Below, piece by piece: positions 12,300-22,131 of a stretch of DNA of 64,000 bases; position 1 is the stretch's first letter; every line of letters starts with the position of its first letter. This DNA is from Viola odorata (Eukaryota; Streptophyta; Magnoliopsida; Malpighiales; Violaceae), in the NCBI GenBank assembly GCA_963691705.1, contig OY829545.1, forward strand, positions 30,119,475-30,183,474, read 5' to 3'. The translations under genes were made by a program, and so were the position numbers. A model generated the notes under the pieces. It had not been told where the DNA came from. It did no database searches and was given only the letters and a program-made list of their open reading frames with translations.

Positions 12300-12784
12300 A
12301 AACCAGCAAATAGGAAATCTGAGAGGATTAAAGTGGTACCTTAGAAGGGAAGACCTACGGGTGAATCGGCGGGCGACGGCAAGCGGCCAGAAGGTTATTC
12401 GAGGAAGAAGACGAATGGAAAAATTTGAAGCAAGGGCAAAAGTTTTGGAAAGAGAAAATGGTCCTTCTTAAAGGATTAAAATGCCATCGCATTAATTGAG
12501 CCACCAATCACGCTGAGACGCGTGTAAAAAGAAGTTGGCCACGTGGAAACGCATTAAAGGAATTTGAAAAGAGAAGGTATTCGTCGTGATTCCCCAAAGA
12601 GTGACAAAGTTGACCCACTCAAAATAACCGCAAAGCGGTTGCCCCAATAAGGCTAACCCCTCGCGTTAGCTATCAACAAGACCAACATGCTGACGGAAAG
12701 ATAATCACAAAAAGGAAAGATAGAAAGCATCACTTTATTCATAAGATGCCAAAAGGCATGTACAATATGCCTAACGTAAGGGCA
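12300..12784. other. Spacer between Y and Z1 in T1
   Basis: This holds the upstream region of Z1 and the 3' end of Y. I see no other gene. Confidence 0.45.
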
Positions 12785-13208
12785 CTAATCCTTATCGGGC
12801 CAATAAATGCCATAGTGATAAACCCCGTCGTCATCCAGGAAGGGCATCTTCTCATCAGCAGATGGAGAGAGTTCATCTACCCCCCCTCCCTAGGCAGGGG
12901 CCTGATGGGCCTGACTTTCCCTTGGCGCCTGATCCTACTGATCCAACACCAGTGTCGAGGGAGGAAGTTTTCTCCAGCAAGCGGTCAGATAGAGGAAAGC
13001 GTTTGCTACCCTCTCGAGTAGTGGAGCCAGAAGAATCTAAAGTCACGACAGACACCTTGGAAGTCTTCTCCCTTTGCCTCTTGCGGCCCTTTCGACGGAC
13101 CGGAGGCCTCCATGGTGGCGACGGAGGAGGGTGATCTGAGTCCCATGAAGTCGGAGGGGTTGGCAAGGAGTCGCGATCCGCGGTATGCAAAAAATAAAAA
13201 TCTGCCAT
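12785..13208 (-). pseudogene. T1 accessory gene Y, frameshifted
   Basis: The start ATG at 13208 gives MADFYFLHTAD, matching MADSRFLYTAA of the intact Y in T2. A PPSPPWRP stretch and a basic RRKGRKRQREK stretch follow, as in T2. The frame shifts at a run of G (plus-strand C run near 12880-12886). The other frame then gives the conserved acidic C-terminus (YHYGIYWPDKD against YDYVYDVHWADED in T2), ending at TAG 12787-12785. No known domain is recognised. A TATA-like TATTTAA lies at 13284-13278, about 70 bp before the ATG. Confidence 0.72.
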
Positions 13209-13477
13209 GTGACCTGCAAAAAAGTAAAAGAGAAAGAGGAGGATGAAGATGAACAGGAAAAAGAGAAAGCAACTCCCTTAAATAGCCAAGGAAGTACTCC
13301 GATCCTCGCGCATGCCCCTGAAAAACAATTAAGGCGCCTGAGAAAAGTAACCGTAATTGCAGAATCCGATCCGGCACAGGCATACCCGCTCGTTGAATGC
13401 GCCAATCAAAAGACACCAAATAACCCAACCACCTACCCTTGGGGAAGCGGCTCAGGAAAACAGTTGAGGCAGAACAT

Positions 13478-13636
13478 TCATTGCCTCGACAGAATGGGGG
13501 TCGACATTCCTTGTAGCTCCAGGACATCTTCCGCAGTCTTGGTGATCATCCTCTCTAGGAAGCCGATGTCACCTTCAGTAAGGTTCTTCAGGGTTAGAGC
13601 TTTGGAGATCAGGAAATTCCTGGTCAGCTCATCCAT
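13478..13636 (-). pseudogene. T1 accessory gene X, truncated to 52 codons
   Basis: The start ATG is at 13636-13634. The protein begins MDELTRNFLISKALTLKNLT and contains TAEDVLELQG, matching X of T2 (MDKVTKNFQLSK.. and TSEDILELQG). A stop after SRQ removes the second half that T2 and T3 encode. Too short for the usual ORF cut-off; recognised only by comparison with the other copies. The function is unknown. Confidence 0.7.
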
Positions 13637-13697
13637 GGTGAAATATGAAAATAAAGGACGAAAAGATGTGGGAAAACTTACACGAAGGAAAACTTCA

Positions 13698-13704
13698 ATT
13701 TATA
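13698..13704 (-). promoter_or_regulatory. TATA box of T1 gene X
   Basis: CTATAAATTG on the minus strand lies about 65 bp before the X start codon. TATAAATA lies at similar spacing before X in T2 (44243-44250) and T3 (37248-37255). This supports an antisense promoter just inside the 3' LTR. Confidence 0.7.
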
Positions 13705-13741
13705 GACTCTGGACAACTACGGTCAGGGCTAGCCCACCTCC

Positions 13742-14020
13742 TGACAAAGAGTCACTCCGGTATATGGAAGATCGACGCACTCGAAGAGGGGGCGTTAGAA
13801 ATGCTCATTTCATCTATAAATACCTCCACCACGAAGGAGGAAGGTAAGAGGAATTTACTGGCCCAAGCTCTGTCAATTTTACCACAAATACTAACTTAAG
13901 CATCGGAGTGTTTCCGCCGGAGACCCCCCCGACGTCTTGCAGGTACAACGGACCACTGCGGATCCTGAACTGAAGAAGCCCTTCCCCCTTTTACCCTTCG
14001 GTAGTAGACAAATTCTTATC
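13742..14020 (+). repeat. T1 3' LTR
   Basis: The end at 14020 (TTATCA) is fixed by the match of 13845-14020 to 1-178. The start at TGACAAAG (13742) is inferred from the TG rule and from the GGGCTAG word that also precedes the T2 LTR by some 20 bp. A TATA box CTATAAATACC lies near 13813. The length of about 279 bp is short for the family, so the start is uncertain. Confidence 0.7.
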
Positions 14021-14784
14021 ACAGAAGATGAAATTTATGGGTTAGGGGTTTTCTAAACAAGCCGCCTCATAGTGATTGTCATCTCTTCTCATTATGATAT
14101 TCAGTTTTTCTTTTGGTGCCTTGCGGAGATGTATCTATGCATGAATTATTTTTAGTTCTTCTTTTGGTGACTTGCAGAGTGATATTAACATAGGCTTTTT
14201 AAGTAAAGAGTCTCTGGTAGATACATACCCCCTTCTGTTGTGGTGTGTGCTTCTTGTCGGTGCAGATGATGCTTATAGAATTGGCTCTGTTCCTTCTTGT
14301 CTGGTTTGGTTCGTTTGTGCTCTTTTTGTTTGTTCTATAGAAAAGTTGGGCTTTTTGTTCCCAATGTTAATTATGGTAGCTGTTAAGTGGTTCCTCTTGT
14401 TAGACCAAATGGTATTATTATGATTGGGCATGGTGCAACAGAGTAATTTTGTGTTCTGTAAATTTCTATTCAGTAAACTTCCCTAATGTATGTTGCCGCT
14501 TTATTTTGTTGGACCTTGGTGTTATGTTAGTGGCTTCCAGCTTTGTTATATAGTCTCATTTGTTCCACATGACTGAGACTCCATTGTGAATTGTTGGTCT
14601 TGGATTTGTGTTGATTAGCTTTTGGTTCTCCATATGGACTTGCGAAACTGTAAAGCAATTTTTAGGTTATTTTGGTGTATAAGTTAGGGCTGGACTAAGT
14701 TGTAATAATGAGATGCGAATTTATTCCAAAAAGACGGCAAGGATAACTTAAATTCGGGGACCGAATTTCTTAAGGTGGGGAGAA
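14021..14784. other. Unassigned sequence ending in a chromovirus-type pol tail
   Basis: The sequence is AT-rich with no long ORF. TTCTTTTGGTG followed by a CTTGC-GAG stretch occurs twice, near 14105 and 14158. The last 40 bp (AATTCGGGGACCGAATTTCT then AAGGTGGGGAGAA) look like the end of a chromovirus pol and its polypurine tract just before an LTR. The first 700 bp could be that element's 3' region or older flanking DNA. Confidence 0.45.
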
Positions 14785-17185
14785 TGTGAGACCCCTAAAA
14801 AATTGTGACTTGGATTTTATTTGGTTAGTTAGATTAGAAGAGAGTTAGAAATTTTGTTAGGTTCGTGTGTAAAGTAGTTTTCCTACGTAATAATAAATAA
14901 GTAATAAATAAAAAATAAAAAAAATAAAAAAAAGTTGAGATAAGGAATAAGAACAGGAAAAGAAAAGATAAGAAAGAAAGAAAGAAAAAAAACAAATAGA
15001 AAGGAAAGAGAGCTTGTGAAGAGAGGAGATAAGAAAGAAATGAAAGAAAAGAAATAAAGAGATGGAGTGAGGGGCGGAAGAACATAATAGAAGAAGATGA
15101 TAAATTGTTTGGTGATTTAAAGGTTAGTTTCTTTTATTAGTAGTTGCACTTCATCTCTTTATCAATATTGATGTGTGGGTGTCATGGAAATTGACTAGGA
15201 ATTCATAAATTGGTATGTATAGTTTCTGCCAAGAGAAGAATTCATCGTGTATGCTGATTGTTGTGAGTGGATATATATGTTTCTTTTCTTAAAACTCTAT
15301 TTATTGTAATTATGGCTAACTAGGATTTTTCAATTTAATTAATGTATGAAAATAGCATTGTAGTGGTTAAAAGAATAAATTTTATGAGTAGGATAAACTG
15401 GGTGGCTGCATAAGTGAATTTTGTAGGTGTCAAATCTTCTAAAAATTATGGAAAACAATTGCAAAAAATTATTTACAATTTAGTCCCTAAAGTTTTTAGA
15501 TGGTGAAGTTTAGCCCTAAAAGTTTTTGCGTTTGTAGATTAGTCCCTACTGCAGGATTAGTTTTGGGAAAGTTATTTCTAGTTTTAAAAGTGATATATAT
15601 GGGATAATTATTGGTGTACTGGAGGTTTGTTGTAACTATTTTATATGTCATGCAAATTTTCTTTTGTTTGTTATATTATTTATTAAGTTAAATTTCTTGT
15701 TTCGCATTGCATAAATAATTATATCGGGCAAATGCCACTTGACCATGAATTCACTTACCTACGTGAGTGCTAAGAAAGAGTATAGAAAATTGTGATGATT
15801 GGTTATAAGAAAGATTGTAAGAAATGATGATAATTAAATGGGTTTTAATTAATTGGTTGTAAGAAAAGAGAGAAACTAAAATTGGAAAGAAACAGGGAAA
15901 GGTGTATGAAGAGCAGAATACAACAAAGAAAAGAAAAAGGGAGATGAGAAGTTGTGTGGGTCTTTTAATTAATTGTACAAGTCTAAAATTTATTTAATTA
16001 TTGTGTAAATAACCGATATGGTATTTAATTGGTGTTAGGTGCGAAGCCGACGGATCCTATTGTGGAATAGCTTGGGCAGGCGAAGTGACTTTTGCTGTAT
16101 ATATATATATACAAACTGTGAGTAAATAATGCAAAATATAAAATGCATGATAATATTGCATGCTGGTTGTTTGTATGAATTATGTTATGACTGTATGTAC
16201 TGTATTATGGTTGTGAATAGACATGGTGGTAGTAATTGGTGATAAAATATGGTATATTGTATTGGTTATGACCCTAGCTAACAGGGGTGGTGTTAGTATA
16301 TGTGCACATGGTCTTTTATACCTTAGCTAACCGGAGGTTATGGCGGTAGCACGAAGTGGCTTGGCCAGCACTTCGGTCTATTGAGAATTGTTGAGAATTT
16401 CTCATGTCCTAGCCTTCAAGGACTATGGTGTTGGCACGTGATGGGATCACGGTCTGAGTTAATGTCCTAGGCGACAAGGACAATGACGTTGGCACGTGAT
16501 GGGATGATACTTTTGAGTTAATATTCCATCCTATCACGGTCTGAGTTATCCTAGTCTGTAGGGATTAAAGTGCTGGCATGTGAATTATCAAGGTCTAAAC
16601 GTGTTTATTTTATTTGTGTTTTGATAGTTTAACTGGATAATGATGAGTACATGAGTTATAATATATGTATATTAGTAGTTATATTATATTATATGTATTG
16701 AATACAGTGAGTGTGAATGGCTGCGTGTACATGTATGTTTATATCTTGTATTATTTATTCACTGAGTTGTGGTAACTCACCATCTCTTAATAACCATTTT
16801 TCAGTTGGTGGCAGACAGTAGTGAATTCTGGTTGGCATATCTAGCGAGTACTCTTCAAGTTTAATCGGTATGCCTAGCATCTTCCTCCGTTAGGGCCTAG
16901 TCGACTGTTAACATGTGTATATGTCTATTTTCGGATTGTAAATAACGAACTCCATAATAGGTTTGTACTGTTACTTATTGTAGTAAGTGTAGAAGTCACC
17001 ATGTGTGTTGTGTTTACTACTTGGTAATCAATAAAATAAAATCTTGAGTTTTTGAGAATGAATCAATTGTTAACTTTGGGAGACGGTTAATAAGGAGTCA
17101 AGTTAGGCTTATGAGAGTTCGAGATGAATACTAGAATTCATTCGATCTCTTAGTCGGTCACACGCCCTCAGTATGGGGTGTGACA
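14785..17185 (+). repeat. 2.4-kb LTR of a chromovirus-like Ty3/gypsy element
   Basis: It starts TGTGAGACCCC and ends GGGGTGTGACA, an imperfect terminal inverted repeat typical of Tekay/Del-like LTRs. A polypurine tract precedes it. TGGTA follows, which could be the first five bases of a tRNA-Met primer site. Inside are a purine-rich stretch (about 14935-15070) and tandem repeats of about 66 bp with GGCACGTGATGGGAT (16400-16600). No second copy of this LTR is in the window, so its element is broken. Confidence 0.72.
16400..16600. repeat. Tandem repeats within the chromovirus-like LTR
   Basis: About three diverged copies of a unit containing GTCCTAG, CAAGGAC and TTGGCACGTGATGGGAT, with a period of about 66 bp. 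They contain the G-box-like core CACGTG. Confidence 0.65.
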
Positions 17186-19007
17186 TGGTAAATAATGCAG
17201 GGTCAGTTTCAAGTTGTCTACACACAGAAGGAAGGAGGTAATGCAGTATGTGCATAGTTATGTATGTGGTCCATCAAGTGTTCAATCGCAAGGTGGAGCT
17301 GTTTATTTTGTCAGTTTCATTGATGACTGCTCCAGGAAAGTGTGGTTGTATTTCATGAATAGAAATTTGAGGTATTCACTATTTTCAAGAAGTGGAAAGT
17401 AGAGGTGGAGAAGCAAATAGGGAAACAATTAAAGTGTATAAGGTTTCACAATGGTACATAGTATAGAAATGCAGATTTTGCTCAGTTTTATTAAGAACAC
17501 AGGATTGCTAGAAACTTTTCTACTCCAAGTACACCTCAGCAAAACGGAGTAGCTGAAAGGTTAAACCGAACTCTTCTTGAAAAGGTTAGGAGTATGAGGT
17601 TGCAAGTTGGCTTGCCTAGGTGTTTTTGGATAGAAGCATTGAACACAACATGTTATATTGTGAATAGGTCCCCGTCAGCGAAATTGGACAATAAAGTACC
17701 AGACGAACTGTGGTCTGGGAAGCCTATTGATTATTCTGATCTTAGAATTTTCGGTTGTCTAGCTTATGTGCATATACCTAATGTGCAAAGGTCAAAATTG
17801 GATGCCAAGTCTAGAAAGTATGTGTTTCTCGGGTATGAGAAAGGGGTGAAGGGCTTTTACAGTCAAAGAGGATTGTCATTAGCAGAGATGTTGTATTTGT
17901 TGAAGCATCCATGCTAAAAGATAAGAATATTTCACAGTCAGAGCTTCCTGTTAAAAAAGAGTCTAAGGTTCTGGTAGAGTTTCAGCCAGTAGAGATTTAG
18001 GAACAGGAAGATAGCGATGAGAATATAGAACAGGTTGATCCTCTAGGTGGAGTTGAGCAGGTGCAGTAGAGTTCAGTCATGGATAGACCCAGACGCAATA
18101 TCAGGCCTCCTAAAAGGTATGATTTTGAGGATATGATTTCGTTTGCATTGGTTACTAGTTGTGGAGATTCGAGTTCTTTTCAGGAATCAGTTGCTAGTCC
18201 AGAAAAAGAAAGATGGATGGAAGCAATGGTGGAAGAGATGGAATCTCCGCAGAAGAATGAAACTTGGGAGTTGGTTAAACTACCAAAGGGGAAGAATGCA
18301 ATCGGGTGCAAGTGGGTCTATAGGAAGAAAGAGGGAATGATTGAAAAGGATGGCTATAAGTACAAAGCAAGGCTTGTAGCCAAGGGATACTCATAGAAAG
18401 AAGGGATTGACTATAATGAGGTGTTCTCTCTTGTGGTGAGGTATACTTCAATCCGGGTTTTGTTAGCCATGGTAGCAAAGTGCGACTTGGAACTTAAGCA
18501 AATGGATGTTAAAATGACATTTTTCCATGACAATTTGGAGGAGCAGATTAACATGAAGCAACTTGAGGGTTTCAGGCAGCTTGGTAAAGAGGATCACGTT
18601 TGTAGGTTGAAGAAGTTGTTGTTTGGATTGAAGCAATCACCAAGGCAGTGGTACAAACGGTTTGACTCTTTCATGATGCATATTGACTTTGTGAGTATGA
18701 TTCTTGTGTCTACTATAGATTGTTAGCTGATGGGACTTATATTTATCTGTTACTATATGTCGATGATATGTTGATTGTTGCAAATAGTATAGATAATGTA
18801 AATCAGCTAAAGATGCAGTTGAGTACTGAATTTGATATGAAGTATCTTGGTTCAGCAAAGAAGATCCTTGGCGTGGAAATCTATAGAGACAGGAAGAAGA
18901 AGAAGATATGGGTTTCTCAGGCAAAGTACATTGAAAAGGAGCTTGAGAGGTTTGACATGGATAAAGCCAAACCAGTAGCTACTCTGTTAGCTAGTCACTT
19001 TAAGTTG
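17186..19007 (+). pseudogene. pol: Ty1/copia pol remnant (integrase to RT)
   Basis: The remnant encodes the copia order, integrase before RT. Seen: integrase core (YFVSFIDDCSRKVWLYFM, then STPSTPQQNGVAERL in a shifted frame), the integrase C-terminal KLDAKSRKYVFLGY box, RT motifs WELVKLPKGKNAIGCKWVYR and KARLVAKGYS, and the LLLYVDDMLI catalytic box near 18755. Stops and shifts are frequent (for example 17399, 18396, 18721). The 5' part (gag, protease) is missing and the sequence starts abruptly after the chromovirus-like LTR. The 3' end stops inside RT-RNase H at about 19007, where the inverted Athila-like LTR begins. Confidence 0.88.
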
Positions 19008-19013
19008 TCTATT

Positions 19014-19030
19014 CCCCGGCAACGACGCCA
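19014..19030 (-). promoter_or_regulatory. Primer-binding site attached to the inverted LTR
   Basis: The reverse complement of CCCCGGCAACGACGCCA is the tRNA-Asp type site with one change, directly next to the end of the inverted LTR. The inverted piece therefore carried LTR plus primer site. Confidence 0.8.
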
Positions 19031-19035
19031 AAATT

Positions 19036-20125
19036 TGATCGCGCGTCGAACACGTCAAATATAATAGTGAAATAGGTATGGAATTGGGGGTAGAAATATA
19101 ACTTATCACTGTCTACAAGAGTTTGTAGATGATGGTAAGAGGATCGTCCACAGAGACCTCTAGGAGATGTAATTCTTGGTTTGACTTCCTCGTCACTGGA
19201 TTTGGTTTTAGTAGAATCAAAAAATAAAGACAAAACAGAAAGAGGTAAAAATAGTTCAAAGTAGTATTGGCCAAAGGCTTGGCCAAGATAGGGGTCAAGA
19301 TTGAAATAAATCTAGTAAAAGGGAATTCCAGGTAAGGGTGATATGAGAGTTTGCGTTCTTATGCTTCGATCATAGATTCAAGTATATTCATCTCTTCGTT
19401 CATAGTACTGCTATAGAGTGGAGGTACTCCTGTTCACTCCTGTCTTCCCTCCTCTTCAAATTACTTGGCGGGTACTCCCTTTCCTGATAACCCTAGCCAA
19501 GGAACACCTTGTTGGTTAAAGGGTTTATCCGTTTGACTGCTGTCTTAAATGGTTGTTCGCTTCCTCAATGGTATAGGGGAAGACAGTACCTACGTCAAGG
19601 TGTTTCCCTGTGGAAACCCTAGGTTGTCAATCTGGTCTTGACCTAGATTACTTATTTCTTCTAGTCTAGCGCGAGACTAGTCACCTACTTTGTCTAGCCG
19701 ACGGGTACTCCCTTTCCTTCTAGACCGGTTGCAACTCTTATCTACTAGAGCACAAGGATGATCAAACCTTGTCCCTAGTAAGTAAGCGATAGATTAAGTT
19801 CAAGAAATAAATAAATACAAGAGAAGAGATTATTAAGTACGAATTGATCTCACGAATACATAAGAACTTCAGCTCATCAACCCTTACCAAGAATAGGTGT
19901 TTAGTTACTCATACTCATAGGTAAAAAGTAAGAATACTTGATTGCATATATAGATTAAATCCGAGATTTAAATAAATCCGGAGCAAATTGTTTCGAAGAA
20001 GAAAGAGAAGAAAAGTTCTGATCTGACGATGGATGGGTGATGATCGATGCGGACAGAGGTGAACAATGTTCGGCTAAATAGCCCTAAAACTCCTCTGTCC
20101 TACTCCAACTCTAATTCCTAGAAAA
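19036..20125 (-). repeat. Inverted, truncated Athila-like LTR
   Basis: Reverse complement of 27798-28886 over about 1090 bp. It lacks the first 447 bp or so of the full LTR. It abuts the plus-strand primer site at 20130 with no normal LTR end, and the junction AGAAAATTTTTGG shows A/T microhomology. Confidence 0.9.
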
Positions 20126-20129
20126 TTTT

Positions 20130-20146
20130 TGGCGCCGTTGCCGGGG
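20130..20146 (+). promoter_or_regulatory. A1 primer-binding site (tRNA-Asp type)
   Basis: TGGCGCCGTTGCCGGGG is complementary to the 3' end of plant tRNA-Asp, the usual Athila primer. The same site follows the LTR of A3 (35501-35517) with C to T at one position. Confidence 0.9.
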
Positions 20147-20195
20147 ATCTCTAACGGTATTTGTAGTTTTTGTTTTATTTTGTTTGTGATAGTTG

Positions 20196-22124
20196 ATGAC
20201 CAGGTCCTCTTGCAGAGAAGAAGATTTGCTACCATACAATCTGAATCTCACTAAGGCCGAAGCACAACTCCGGAAGATAGCTCAGAAAAAGAAAAACCCA
20301 GAAGAAAGTGAATCGGAAGCCTTTAGTTCCGAAACAGATTGCAGTCTTGATCACGATCTTGGCCTAGATTCAGACCAAGATGATTTCCTTAATCAAGACA
20401 TGGCAGAAAATTAACTAGAGCCCACGATGAGGGAACTAAACAGAACAACAGAGCTGGAAACCTTCTCCTGCATAGCTTTGCCAACAGTGGCAAATGATTG
20501 GTATATCAAAATCAATATGGTTGCCAACCTTCCGAGGTTTTATGGCCATTCGAACGAGAACCCATTCAAGCACCTGAGGAATCTACACGTCCAGTGTGAT
20601 ATGATGAAACCAGTTACTGTGAACATGGAGAGAGCGAAGCTAAAATATTTTCCATGCTCCCTTGAGGGGGCTGCCCAAAATTGGTTCTACAGCCTACCTC
20701 ACAACGCGGTTAACACATGGGCCGAGATGTCCACATTATTCCTCAACAAATACTGGAATGCAACAAAAGCAGGAGCGACTAGAAAGAACATGGCTGCCAT
20801 CTAGCAGAGGAACAATGAGGGGCTAAGCGAATATCATCAACGGTTCAGAGAATTGCAAGAAGTTTGCCCTATACATGGAGTTGCGGATCAAACCATGATC
20901 CAATATTTTTATGATGGAATGTTCCTACCTAGCAAAGAAAAAGTTGATGCAGCCGTAGGTGGAGCATTGCAGGACTTGACGGTCACCAAAGCCAAACTTC
21001 TACTACAAACCATGGCAGACAATAGCCAAAATAATATCACTTCTGACAGAACTTCTATTCCTTCTAATCTTTGTTCTATTGATATTGAGCAAAAATTAGC
21101 TGAGATAACTGATATGGTCAAAACCATTTCTGTCAATATTTCAGGTGCAATGACCACTGGGAACTCTAATCCAAAGCAAGTAGCAGCAGTTTGCGGAATC
21201 TGCCAGCAATAAGACCATCAGACCAATAATTGTTACATGGTGCAGCACCCTGATGATGTAACGCAAGTAAATGCGGTTTATGGGCAAAACCAAGGGAGTA
21301 TGCAGAATTTCCCTCAAGGAAGTAATCAGTACTCGTGGAGAGGCCATCCAAATTTTAGATGGAGAGACCCAGTCCCTCCAAATCAGAATCAAAGTCAGAA
21401 TATACCGCAGCAACATCCTGGCCAACCTCCCGTTAACTTTCAACATTTCGTACCTCGCCTTTTGCACCTTAATCCTGGCCAACCCCTGGCCAAGCCTCTG
21501 TACCTCAGCTGCCTCCAGCACCTCAACCCTTGCAGATAACCGGCCCCTCTATGGAGGATACTCTTAAGAGTTTAGTTGAGATGCAAAAGAACTTGATGCA
21601 ATCTACGCAGTCTAGCTTAGCGGAGATGCAAAAACAAATCAATCAAATGGCCAATCAAGGGAACTTACCTTCTACAACCGTAGAAAACCCGAAACACAAT
21701 GTTAGTGCCATGAGTCTTAGGAGTGGAGCTGTGCTACCAGAGAGGGAAAGAGCGAAAACAGATGAAGAAATAAGAAAAATCCAGTCGCAAGAGATGGATG
21801 AAGATGAGGAAGAAGAGACTGAAACAGAAGCAGTCTTGGCCAAACCTCAGGCCAAGCCTGCAGTTATCGCGGAGCCAGAAAAGTCAGAACCTATCTTGGC
21901 CAAGCCGTAGGCCAAGCCAGATCGTAAGGAAGAAATCATAGAAATTCCTCCACCATTTCCTCCTAGATCTTCGAAAGAGAAGAGGCAAGATGAAACGAGA
22001 GACTTCATGGCTGTTTTTGGGAAAATAGCTGTTAATATACCTATGTTGGATTTAATTGCAAAAGTTCCCTCTTATGCTAAATTTCTAAAGAACTGTGCAC
22101 TAATAAAAAGAAAATTGCAGGTAT
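20196..22124 (+). pseudogene. gag: A1 gag, interrupted
   Basis: ATG 20196 (MTRSSCREEDLLPYN) matches the open gag of A3. The capsid-like core is at about 20520-20850 (PRFYGHSNENPFKHL, LEGAAQNWFYSLP). A zinc knuckle CGIC-x4-H-x4-C lies at 21192-21233 and has a TAA at its third spacer position (21210-21212). Other stops are at 20412 and 20802 (both Gln in A3), 21908 and 22122, with a frameshift near 21530. The tail holds LAKPQAKP-type residues encoded by the dispersed 22-nt word. Confidence 0.88.
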
Positions 22125-22131
22125 AGAGAGG

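Larger units (their letters stand above)
1..14020 (+). mobile_element. T1: Tat-type Ty3/gypsy LTR retrotransposon with antisense accessory genes (5' end cut by window)
   Basis: The element is bounded by the tail of a 5' LTR at 1-178 and a matching 3' LTR ending at 14020. Between them, in order, are a primer-binding site, gag, pol (protease, RT, RNase H, a second plant-type RNase H, integrase), a repeat zone, and four minus-strand accessory genes. Pol order with integrase last is Ty3/gypsy. The second RNase H and the antisense genes before the 3' LTR are known for the Tat lineage. By eye the two LTR tails differ by about five substitutions and one short indel over 178 bp. Every coding region carries stops or frameshifts, so this copy is probably dead. 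The left target duplication lies outside the window. Confidence 0.93.

Noticed and set aside
13185..13847. 220-codon plus-strand ORF before the T1 3' LTR
   Set aside because: It overlaps X and Y on the other strand and has no counterpart in T2 or T3. The conserved frames are on the minus strand.
14172..14423. Possible host gene fragment after T1
   Set aside because: An 83-codon hydrophobic frame in AT-rich DNA with no recognised motif; it is not enough to call a gene.
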